This document shows, piece after piece, positions 36,927 through 46,497 of a stretch of 64,000 bases of DNA. The number at the start of each line of letters is the position of its first letter. Position 1 is the first letter of the stretch. The notes beneath the pieces are model-generated. The model saw nothing but the letters and a program-made list of their open reading frames with translations, was not told where the DNA came from and searched no databases. The stretch lies in the NCBI GenBank assembly GCA_028023455.1, contig JAQFVV010000231.1, positions 879,001 to 943,000 of the forward strand, read 5' to 3'. Source of the stretch: Epiperipatus broadwayi (lineage: Eukaryota > Onychophora > Udeonychophora > Euonychophora > Peripatidae). Made by a program: the position numbers and the translations under genes.

Positions 36927-37274
36927 TTACAAGCACAATGAGATCTTATTACACTACATATTGTGACCTGAGAGAGATGTATGCAAAAGACTTAAAGCAT
37001 TCATTTAATAATTACATATTTTATATAATATTGCCATATGTTTAACATTTTATATATTTTTCTCAATTTTTTTCATTGGGAAAAGACAATAAATATTGGA
37101 TAGAGAATGAAAAGTACCACGAAGAAAATTCAAAGAAGCTGCTGATATGATAAAAGAAAATAACACTATAAAGTCAATCTACTGTGATACCTCATAATGT
37201 ATGGAGTCCAGTAGTTAACTTGGTCCTTAAGAAGAAGATAGAAAAATCAGGAGAACTGACAAAGATAAATAGTT
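36927..37274. other. AT-rich DNA, nothing recognised
   Basis: Spacer between a microsatellite and a SINE copy, with no feature seen. Confidence 0.5.
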
Positions 37275-37535
37275 GCACTTTTTACTGACTGTTGTTTGGT
37301 TAGAACATTGTCTTCAATTGAATATTCGTAAATCAATGTTCAAGTTCCCCATTCACACTAAGAACTGTCACTGGTCAGGTCCAGAAATATCTGAAGACAA
37401 AATGCGAAAAACACTTGAAATGTGTTTTGTACTAACCTTTCTGCTATTTAAAACCTTCAAATAAAACTTGAATTCTTCCAAAGATATTCAACAGTCAATA
37501 TTAGATGGTGATAATAGTCCAACATATAAATTATG
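37275..37535 (+). mobile_element. family F SINE, single copy
   Basis: TTGGTTAGAACATTGTCTTC is the diverged A-box region. GTCACTGGTCAGGTCCAG and the tail words ATTAGATGGTGATAATAGTC and CAACATATAAATTATG follow in family order. The 63-codon frame at 37273-37464 reads through it. Confidence 0.7.
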
Positions 37536-38044
37536 ACTTATGCCTTTTCTTTATTATGAATATCACTAACAAAAATATTCATTATCAATATCACTGCAGT
37601 AGTAAATGTACATATAATTGCTTGGGAAATCATATAATTTTTGAGGATTTGGTACAACAACCAATAGCTGTTGAAAATAATATTCTCATACTACTCTACA
37701 CCACACAAGGCAAACCATCAGTCAAAAACATCAAAGCTTTTCTTATCCTGCTTCTTTTGAATATATTTTACATTGAAGAATCATAGAAAAGCCCCATGCA
37801 GTTTAACACGTGATAGTGGCAAACTCTGGAATGCAGAGTCCTATAATTGATTTCAGTACTGGATCATGGAATACATCCCAGTTTGGATTTTCTTTGTTGA
37901 TTAACATTATGGAGTAGTTACTAATGCCATTTTTTCTTTTAAGAGCAGATTTTTCCCAATGTAAATTATATGCAGCTATAGTTTGTGGATAAGGGCATAG
38001 AAAGGTGTATAAAACATTTTATTTATATAAAAAAAATTTGAACA
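37536..38044. other. AT-rich DNA, nothing recognised
   Basis: The 93-codon frame at 37505-37786 starts in the SINE tail and shows no domain, repeat or membrane pattern that would support a gene. Confidence 0.45.
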
Positions 38045-38420
38045 CAAACTTTCAAGCTCCTTTCAGATATCCAATCCAGTGCACATGACCACACACGTGT
38101 GCAAAAGATAAACGATCTCCAATATATGTATTTCATGCTGAACCAGCACTCACCAGTTGGTCCAGATCATTATTTTCCACACAAATATAATCAGTGCTCA
38201 GTTTATATTAAGATAGCAAATCTTCAAACTTTAATGGATGGCTTCAATCCACTCCATCCTCAACTCTTCAGCCATCAATCAATTCAATTGAAAATCTGAT
38301 AATGGAATGCTCAAACTCCCTGTTGGTGCCATTGTTATTGTCATGCCCATGTAGACCCTAAGTCACTTGAGGTCATGTATAGGATGTTATCAATTTGAAT
38401 ACATAGAAGTGGGATGGGCA
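38045..38420 (+). mobile_element. family C retroposon, first of two direct copies
   Basis: Family C words in order: CACATGACCACACACGTGTG, CTCCAATATATGTATTTCAT, GCTGAACCAGCACTCACCAG, TATTAAGATAGCAAATCTTC, ATGGATGGCTTCAATCCACT and GAAAATCTGATAATGGAATG. The second copy follows at 38500 in the same orientation. Confidence 0.85.
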
Positions 38421-38499
38421 GGATACAGGCTAAATTTTTAATGTTTGATTGAATACAAGTATAATTTATACAGCTGGAGTTGTATAATTATGTAGGGAT

Positions 38500-38910
38500 T
38501 TGAGTACAGACTTTCACGCTCCCTTCAGTTATTCAATCTATCTCATACAACTGATACAGATGACTACACACATATGTAAAAGATAAATGATCTCTAATAT
38601 ACACATTGTGCTGAACCAGCACCTATCAGTTGATCTAGATCATCATCTCCCACACACATATATAATGAGAGATCAGTTTATATTAAGATAACAAATCTTC
38701 AAACTTTAATAAACAGACTTCGATTCATTTCATCCTCCAACTCTTCACTCATCCATTCCATTGAAAATCTGATGATGGAATGGCCAAATTCCCCGTTGAT
38801 GCCAATATTATTGTCAAGCCCATGTTGATCTTCAGTCACTCTGATCCCTCATGTATAGGACTCTAACCATTTAAATATAGAGAAGACGGATGAGCAGAAT
38901 ACAGGTTAAT
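38500..38910 (+). mobile_element. family C retroposon, second direct copy
   Basis: It starts with GACTTTCACGCTCCCTTCAG and repeats the landmarks of the first copy with about one difference in ten bases (GCTGAACCAGCACCTATCAG, ATAACAAATCTTCAAACTTT, GAAAATCTGATGATGGAATG). Confidence 0.85.
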
Positions 38911-39269
38911 TTTATGAAATAAATTTTTAATATATATATATGCATCATTTTAAAATTGGGTCACAAGTTCAAGCATTTAGAATAAAACATACAAATGGAA
39001 ACATTTTATTTTCAACTTGTTTTATAAACTTTTGATATTGATTTACGTTATCATTTTTCTTCAGTTTTTTTTTTTTTAAAATATATATTGACCACCTCAT
39101 GTTTATATCTAGACATATTATAAATAGCTGTGAATAGAGACTTTAGGTGCAATATATAGACACATATGAATGGATGTATGTTAAGTTCTCTGCTAGTAGA
39201 GGTCAAGTGAAAAATGATAGCATTTGATCACCATCAGTGATACTTTGCTACTACTGACCACTTTCTTAA
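38911..39269. other. AT-rich DNA, nothing recognised
   Basis: Spacer with homopolymer T and a short (TA)n run. Confidence 0.5.
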
Positions 39270-39440
39270 TGCAACATAATCATCATGATTCATCCATTGC
39301 ATGTTGAACATCTTGCCAAGTTCAATCCATCTCCGACCTCTAGCCTTTCTTCTCCACATCACTTCAGCATATGTCCTTATTTCATCCATTCATCTCATAT
39401 ATGGTCTCATTCTTGGTCTTTTGCAATCTCTTGGAATAAA
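39270..39440 (-). mobile_element. RTE-like LINE, 3' end fragment
   Basis: The plus-strand words CCAAGTTCAATCCATCTCCG, CTTCTCCACATCACTTCAGC, TTTCATCCATTCATCTC and CTTTTGCAATCTCTTGGAAT match, in order, the minus-strand LINE piece at 60110-60235. That places it at the end of the same LINE family, antisense to the window. Confidence 0.7.
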
Positions 39441-39569
39441 TTGGTTTTTCTTAATACACGCATATATATATAAATTTTAAAAAAGCCTCATAAAAACATG
39501 TTTTATTGCTTTAATCAAAAAAGGCTGTAATTTGTAATAGTAGGGTTATTTTATTCTACTGAATTCTTA

Positions 39570-40400
39570 CTAAAGAAAATAATCAAATGGTTAGTCATTC
39601 AGGACATCATATGGTGTTTAAGCATCAATGTGACAGGGTAAGCTTTTTCTGTGTTAAAATGCACATTTCAATATAATCAAAAAGCATTCTACTCAGAGGA
39701 TCATGTAATGTTTTAAGCACCGGAATTGACAGCCTGAATTTCAATCGAGGAATCTTTAACTCTCAAGTTTGTGATAATACCACAGTGCTAAAATGCAGGA
39801 CAAAAAAATAATCAAATACTTTGTTGCTCAGGATGTCATGTTACATTGAAAACACCAGAATCACAGGTTAAGCTTCAATCCATGAATCACTAACTCTCAA
39901 GTCTATAATCAAATAATTTGTTGGTTAGGAGGTCATATGATGTTCAAGCACCTGAAGTGAAAAATTGAGCTTCAATCCAGAAACTTCTCTCACACGTGTC
40001 ACATTATCACTATGCTAAAATGCACAAAATAAAATAACCAAACACTTAGTTGCTTAGGACGTCATGTGATATTCAAGCATCATAAGTGACAGGTTGGGCT
40101 TCAATACAATAGCTTTCAGTTTTCAAGATAGCACTCAAATGGATGATGTTAATTTAATTGTTAGTCATTCACAAAGTACATGACACTCAGGCATTGGAGA
40201 TGGCAGAATGAGATTTGATGCTGAGATCTTTATTTCTCAACTTATTGCTCTATCACTTCACTAAGCAGAATGGAAATAGCACAATTGTTTGTTGTTATGA
40301 GGTTCATAATGTTCAAATACTGCAAGTGACAAAACTGACGTCTAGGGAAGTTTAGGATTTAAGTCTTATCATTCTCCCACTGCACTACATTAATAACAAG
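39570..40400 (-). repeat. degenerate tandem array of tRNA-like monomers
   Basis: About seven monomers start at roughly 39581, 39678, 39813, 39907, 40039, 40154 and 40281, so the period alternates between ~95 and ~130 bp. The shared plus-strand core runs TTGTTGCTCAGGATGTCATG, then TGTTCAAGCACC, AGTGACAGGTTGAGCTTCAA and CACTATGCTAAAATGCA. On the minus strand each unit reads as a tRNA-like module: TAGCATAGTGGTAATATC resembles an A box and GGATTGAAGCTC a B box. Decay is advanced. It could instead be repeated insertion of a SINE into itself. Confidence 0.7.
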
Positions 40401-40776
40401 CAAACACATAAGATGATCAGGTTTTTCTTGTTTAACTTGACTGCAGTATATATGTTTAACTATGTGCTTGAAAACACACTGAGGTAGCACTTCCAGTCAT
40501 TTACTAACCCAAGTAAGTCTGTTAATACAGTATATTCTAGTATCTTTTTATTGTAAGGCAACATTATCAATGCTTTAATGAGCTTCTTACCTCTACTATT
40601 TACACAGTTCTATGCTAAAAGATTTAATAAATTTGCATTCCAAAACATCACTTAATTAATATGGACCCAGTATGCATATGGAAACATTATCAAGACCTCA
40701 ATGTGCTCTTTATTCTGACTAATTACATGATTCTATGTCATAAGATTTATAAAACTTGTATGATCACTTAAAATGA

Positions 40777-40799
40777 TTATATATATATATATATATATT
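40777..40799. repeat. (AT)n microsatellite
   Basis: A run of about eleven AT dinucleotides ends directly at the LINE piece that follows. Confidence 0.9.
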
Positions 40800-41135
40800 A
40801 GGAGTAACAAGAAGAGATTGAAAACAAAATACATGGGGCATAGTACAAACAAATATTGTTGACATCATTGAAAGAATTGAGATACTGAAGTGAAGTTGGG
40901 GGCTGGACATATCGCTAAAAGAAATGATAATAAATGGATTTGCATGTCTTAAACTAGATTCCAAGAGATTGTAAAAAAACATAGAAAGAGACCACATATA
41001 ATATGGATGGATAAAATAAGAAAGTATGCTGATGTGATGTGGAGAAGAGAGTGTAGAGATTGGAGAAGATGGACTGAACTTGGAGAGATTGTCATCCTTC
41101 AGGGGATTGATAATGGTTTAAAGTGATAATGCATA
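40800..41135 (+). mobile_element. RTE-like LINE, 3' end relic
   Basis: The plus strand begins LGVTRRDRKQN, followed by a VDIIERIEIL piece, then after frameshifts GLDISLKEMIINGF and DHI-YGWIK. These correspond to the post-RT motifs (LGVTRRDR, WAGHIARR, DNKWT, RPxxRWxDEIRK) seen intact at 60125-60328. It ends near TGGAGAAGATGGACTGAACT plus ~50 bp. Confidence 0.7.
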
Positions 41136-41261
41136 TACTTATACATCGATAAAATTAATAATTACCTGTTAAATCATATTCATGTAATTAATTTAAATTA
41201 TCATAATGGTATAATAAATACTTATAACATATTTGACATTGTATATAAATAACATATTCGT

Positions 41262-41430
41262 TATTAAACAAGGCAAAACTCCCCATACAGTAATGCCACC
41301 CTGTGCCAACCAGCGTAATCAATGGATGCAAGAAGGCTTGTGCATAAAATCCCTATCTAGTGCCTACGAATCCAATATTCCCAGACTATTTTCTGGCTTG
41401 TAGCCTTCGTCAGTGAGGAGCCTTGGATCA
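41262..41430 (-). mobile_element. family A fragment
   Basis: It runs from AAACAAGGCAAAACTCCCCA to CAGTGAGGAGCCTTGGATCA, a 170-bp piece in antisense orientation truncated after the GGATC word. Imperfect AACAT-CGTTA words on both sides may be a decayed target duplication. Confidence 0.8.
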
Positions 41431-41539
41431 TGTAAAAACATCCGTTAATTATAACAATATTGTAATCATAATAAAAATATTAAATATAATATTTTATTAC
41501 CGTTATATTTATTATATATATGAGTAGAAAATAACAAAA

Positions 41540-41705
41540 GGAAAAAAATAACGATTTTAAATATCACTACACACATTCTTATGATTTGAGAAAGAAGAAA
41601 CTGTGAGAAAAATATTTATTATACTGAAATGTCAGCTATTTAGCTATTATATTTTTATTGCAGGGCAGCTCCCAGAAATAACACTATAAATTTCAAATAT
41701 TTATC
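41540..41705. repeat. family E single arm
   Basis: CACTACACACATTCTTATGA with TTTGAGAAAGAAG and CTGAAATGTCAG matches the reverse complement of the left arm of the 5125-5852 hairpin. Confidence 0.65.
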
Positions 41706-42799
41706 CCTGAGAATATTAGAACATATATATACGTAAGTTTCAAATCTAGAAACATAAGACCCCACTTCCTTTTCTCAATAAAAGTCGAAGCGAAGTGGCA
41801 TTGTAAATTTTACACAGTTAACATACTTGAGATGTTTTAGAAAGTTCGGTAATTTAGGCTCAGTTCTTCATTAATTAAAATACTAAAAGACAGACGTTAA
41901 GAGAGAAAATGGAACTTTTAAAATCTCGGCAGGTGTTAGAAAAATAAAGAATAAATGATAGCACTTATATATAAGCTTTTAATTTTATTTAAAACTTGTT
42001 ACTTAAATATATATATTTTTAAATATAAAAAAAAATCTGCTTAGTAAAACATGTTCTTTTCCCCCCATGTTTTAGACATACGAGCTGTGATCTTTATATG
42101 TCATGCTAACAATGATCGATATATGATAATGTTCTGCTTATTTTAATCTCTATGTCATGATTAAATATTACATAATGACTAATTCTTGAATTTAAAACTA
42201 AAAATTACTATCATTTTATTTTTTTAAAAATGTCAAAAATATTTCAGTAATGATGTATGGCATTTTAATTCTTACCTCAACGCAAGTTAAATGAACTTCA
42301 TGTCATTAATAATAATAATGGATCCATTTAGTTATTCTTAAATTATTAATATATTTTAAAAAATCATCTGGAATTATTAGTTTAATATTTGCATTTTTTT
42401 TACAAGTTCAAACTAATTCGTCAAGATTGTTTCTTTTTGTTACTAGTTCTGTAACTACCATGTTTATATTCGGTTGCCAATTAGTATGTTTGGGGCAATA
42501 TCTATGTAGATTCACCTTTATTTTTAGAACTGTTGGAAAACTATTATCAAAAAAATATTGAGATTTATTGGTACGTCAGGCATATTTCTAATTACTATAA
42601 AGCTTTTTGAAGTCTTTCTTCTAAACTACAGTTTATTATCTAACCTTTGTGGTTTAGTATTATAATAGAATGGTAAGCTCTAGAATTCAAGATTCAAAGA
42701 TCATGGCTCAGTTCTGTCATTTCAGATGCACATGCTTGAACTTTTAAAAACTTCCAAGCAATAAATTATGTATTTTTGTCCTGCAAGTGGCAGTGCTTA
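41706..42799. other. AT-rich DNA, nothing recognised
   Basis: About 1.1 kb without recognised repeats, long frames or RNA signals. Confidence 0.5.
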
Positions 42800-43012
42800 C
42801 AGATCCAAGGCTCCTCACCGACAAAGGCCACAAGCCAGAAACTAGTCGGAGGATATTGGATGAGTAGGCACTAGATAAGGATTTTATGCACAAGCCTTCT
42901 GGCATCCATTGATTACTCTGGCTTGCACAGAGTGGCATTACTGTATAGAGAGTTTTGCCTGTTTTAATAACAATTATCAGCAAGCATAAGAAATGGTGAT
43001 CATGTGATGAGA
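42800..43012 (+). mobile_element. family A, truncated monomer
   Basis: It runs in sense orientation from GATCCAAGGCTCCTCAC through GAAACTAGTCGGAGGATATT to the complete terminus GGTGATCATGTGATG. The start is truncated. The 116-codon minus-strand frame at 42744-43094 is a read-through of this piece. Confidence 0.85.
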
Positions 43013-43885
43013 GTATGCAGTAATAATTTTTAACTATGATCACTAAATGAGGAATTAAAAAATTGAATAATGTTGACACAAAAAAATAACTCAAACAAAG
43101 TTACCATAAAAAAATGACAAAAGTCTAAATTGCGAAATATAGAGTCACTAAATTTCTAGTGGTGGTATCTGACAATCTAGTGCTATGAATATGATCTGTC
43201 CAGTTGAAAGCAGTGTTACATTGTAGTTAATTTTTAATATTGTTACTCTTTCCTTTGAAGTAAACCATACTTTGTATTTATTTTTTTTTTTTAAAAATAC
43301 CCCTAAGTGTGCATACTGTAATAATTTTAGCCATACACCATAAACACAATTTTGAAATGGGGAGTAATTTTTTAAAAAAAAAACAGTTGAAGTAAATTTT
43401 CAATGAAAGTGACAGAAAATGAAATGCTGAACAATGAATCAGTAAACCATTAGTAGCGGACATATTGTACATATTTTTCCTTAAAATATCAAATCACTCT
43501 CCAAATGCTAATAAATTTTAACTACAGCTTCTGTGAATACATATGCAGAAGACTGACTCTCAAACAGCCAGTCGAACTATTTGAAAGCTGGACTTTTATG
43601 TACATACTCAAAAGATATAGCTGAAGTTTCTTAATATTTGGATAATTTGATGTTATGATAATTAATTTCAGCTACTTATTATGCTCTGGGATTATTTTCT
43701 GAAAAACAAAACCATTTTCTAGATGTATAAAATGTAATATTTTTAGCCGTGAGTCAAAAACATAGATTTTGAAAGGTAATTAATGCAGACGTCAATAAAA
43801 AATAACTACACAGCAAAATTTACCATAAAATTAAAAAAATCTAAGTTCTCAGTATGAAATTAGTAAAATGAAAAAAACCATTTCT
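43013..43885. other. AT-rich DNA, nothing recognised
   Basis: No feature supported. The 64-codon frame at 43278-43472 is low complexity. Confidence 0.5.
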
Positions 43886-43892
43886 AAAGTAC

Positions 43893-43986
43893 AAGCATTG
43901 GTGGTCGAGAGATCAGCACAGCTGCCTTACAAGCATTTATCCCAGGTTAGCGGGTTTGCTTCCCAGCCGATGCTACGACACATAAA
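43893..43986 (+). mobile_element. tRNA-derived SINE (family D)
   Basis: A ~94-bp unit: GCATTGGTGGTCGAGAGATC as A-box region, a B box GGTTTGCTTCC at 43953-43963 and a GATGCTACGACACAT end with short A tail. The 7-bp word AAAGTAC at 43886-43892 and 43987-43993 is a possible target duplication, short enough to be coincidence. Confidence 0.8.
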
Positions 43987-43993
43987 AAAGTAC

Positions 43994-44418
43994 CGAATAT
44001 TAAAATGAATACTATTACCTGATATAATAACCATGCAATTTATTCATTTTTACTCATTTTGATTTGTAAAATCTAAAAGAGGACACAATAAAATGATTGA
44101 CACGTCAAATCTGGAATATTTCTATGGCTAAATAAGAGATTTCCAGATTGAGCGATTTATTTTGTAGCATCATGAAACAAATGGAAATTCTTTTGCTTAC
44201 ATGGATTAATCAAAAGCTAATGACATGCAGACACATTATGAGGTAATTATTTGTGGAAATCCCACCCAATTGTTTGAGAAATAGTTAGCTAAGATTCCTG
44301 TTACTATGAAGGAATTTATTACCAATCAAATATGGATCATCTGATAGAGAATAAAAATTAGATAGCGTAGCTTTCTAAGGTATGATGAGACAGGATTGCT
44401 TCTGGACATATTTATTTA
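43994..44418. other. AT-rich DNA, nothing recognised
   Basis: Spacer between two retroposons. Confidence 0.5.
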
Positions 44419-44431
44419 AAAAAAATACTTT

Positions 44432-44857
44432 CACATGATCACCATCTCTTATACTAGCACATAATTGTTTATAAACAAGGCAAAACTCTCCATACAGTAG
44501 TGCCACCCTGTGCCAACCAGAGTAATCAATGGATGCCAGAAGGCATGTGCATAAAATCCCTATCTAATGCCTACTCATCCAATATCCCCAGACTAGTTTC
44601 TGGCTTGTGGCCTTCATCAGTGAGAAGCTTTGGATCTGAGAGCACTGTACCTAGATTAGGATCTAATGCAACCCTCCAGCAACCACCTTTTATCTCTACT
44701 TAACTATAAAACTATGAGAATGAAATTGAAAACACAAAAATATTTCAATCTAAGCTCAATAGCTTATACAGGCATATGCACATGCCTTCTGGCATCCATT
44801 GACTACTCTGGTTGGCACAGGGTGGCACTACTATATGGAGAGTTTTGCCTTATTTAT
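44432..44857. mobile_element. family A inverted dimer with 13-bp target duplication
   Basis: AAAAAAATACTTT lies at 44419-44431 and 44858-44870. The left arm begins at the family terminus (CACATGATCACCATCTC), runs antisense through the whole body past CTCAATAGCTTATAC and then switches to sense at GCACATGCCTTCTGG near 44780. The right arm ends at GAGAGTTTTGCCTTATTTAT without the terminus. So the complete arm is on the left and the truncated one on the right. The frame at 44500-44703 is not a gene: the same peptide appears on opposite strands in other copies. Confidence 0.88.
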
Positions 44858-44870
44858 AAAAAAATACTTT

Positions 44871-45596
44871 CCTTGCAAAAAATGATTGTTCTGAATTCTC
44901 CAATCTGTCAAATGAATATTCTGAAATCACTAATCTGTCAATTTTTATTGGAATGTCTAAGTTTCTTTACATAATATATTCTAACTTAGAAAAAGTAAAA
45001 AACAATGTACATTTTCAGGCATAATTATAACACTATAATAGACAAAATTATGATGATATTTCTACATATTTCTAATACTGGGGATATTTTTTTAAAAGAA
45101 CATATCTGAAAATAATATGAATTATACTTTTGAATATGTTCTATAAACAATTTCTATGATCTGAAGTACAACTTATTCCAAATATCAACCTACCCTCTCA
45201 CTATACTGTCACAGTGATCGCTGAACTAGCTTTCTATTATTAAATGATATTATTCAAACATTGCTTCTCTTACCACTTACATGCATGTCGCAGATATGCT
45301 AGAAATATCAGAGCAAACCATTCTGGAAACAACAGATATTCTTTATTCAATGGATGAGCTAAGATGAACAAATACTTGAGTTTTTATCTTTTTTCATGAA
45401 AAAAAAAAAAATACACAAAACATATAACAAAAAATCAAAACTAAAACATATAATTATTAAGAAGAAACATTACATGTTTGCTTCCATGGACCACTTTCCA
45501 TGGATGTTAATTGTTTATATCAGTATTCAGTATTTTTTTTTTCAGGGTTGATGCTTAGCTTATATCTTGAATAAAACAATAAATCAGTATACCCAT
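44871..45596. other. AT-rich DNA, nothing recognised
   Basis: A more complex patch at 45180-45370 has no open frame or motif I can name. Confidence 0.45.
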
Positions 45597-45611
45597 TAAC
45601 AATGCTTTTTA

Positions 45612-46426
45612 CCCAGAGGCAAAACTCTCCATACAATAGCAGAACTCAGTGCAAGCCAGAACAATCAATGGATGTAGGACGGTTTGTGCATAAAATCCCT
45701 ATCTAGTGCCTACTCATCCAATATCTCTAGATTAACTTCTAGCTTGTGGTTTTTATCAGTGAGGAGTCTTAGATCTGAGAGCACTGCATCTAAATCTTAG
45801 AATCTATTGCAATCCTCCAGCAGCCACTTATTACTTTACTGGCTAACTATAAAGCCCTGACTCCAAAATGAAAACACAATAAGGTTTTGAATTCAATCTC
45901 ATTAACTTTTGCAGTAATAAACAGCTTGTATAAGCATAAAGAATGGTAATCATGTGATGTCTAGTGGTTTAATACGAATCTGGCCCAATAGGATTATGGT
46001 GAATATGGTTATTATAGAATCAAAGATCCCAAAAGTACGGATGCTGAACTGAGTTTAGATCTATATGACTATACAGGCTAGTGAGCTTGAATTGGGAACA
46101 TTATTGTGTTCTTCATTTTGGACTCAAAGCTTTTAGTTAGCTAATAAAATAAAACATGGCTGCTGCAGGATTGCATTAGATCCTAAGATCTAGATTCAAT
46201 GCTCTCAGATTCAAGGCTCCTCACGAATGAATGCCACAAGCTAGAAACTAATCTGAGGATATTGGATGAGTAGGCACTAGACAGGCATTTTATGTACAAA
46301 CATCCCTGCATCCATTGATTACTATGGCTTACACTGAGTGACACTACTGTATGGAGAGTTTTGCCTCTGCACAAACAGCTTGCATAAGCATAAAAACTGG
46401 TGATCAAGTGATATTTAGTGATTTAA
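45612..46426. mobile_element. family A inverted dimer, long form, with 15-bp target duplication
   Basis: TAACAATGCTTTTTA occurs at 45597-45611 and 46427-46441. The left unit starts truncated at GAGGCAAAACTCTCC and runs antisense. The right unit from about 45905 is a full-length sense copy ending AAACTGGTGATCAAGTGATA with a TTTAGTGATTTAA terminus. A second terminus-like word (GGTAATCATGTGATG) sits in the middle near 45940, so the centre is more complex than a simple foldback. Confidence 0.85.
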
Positions 46427-46452
46427 TAACAATGCTTTTTATTAAGAAGCTA

Positions 46453-46453
<1 letters not shown>

Positions 46454-46493
<40 letters not shown>
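46454..46493. repeat. (AT)n microsatellite
   Basis: About 20 AT units, directly followed by TTGTACCCT. Confidence 0.97.

Positions 46494-46497
<4 letters not shown>

Noticed and set aside
37505-37786. 93-codon frame
   Set aside because: It begins in the tail of a SINE and has no domain, signal peptide or repeat; length is within chance for this region.
39570-40400. CRISPR-like array
   Set aside because: Units are degenerate and unevenly spaced, there are no short identical repeats with unique spacers, and the DNA is eukaryotic.
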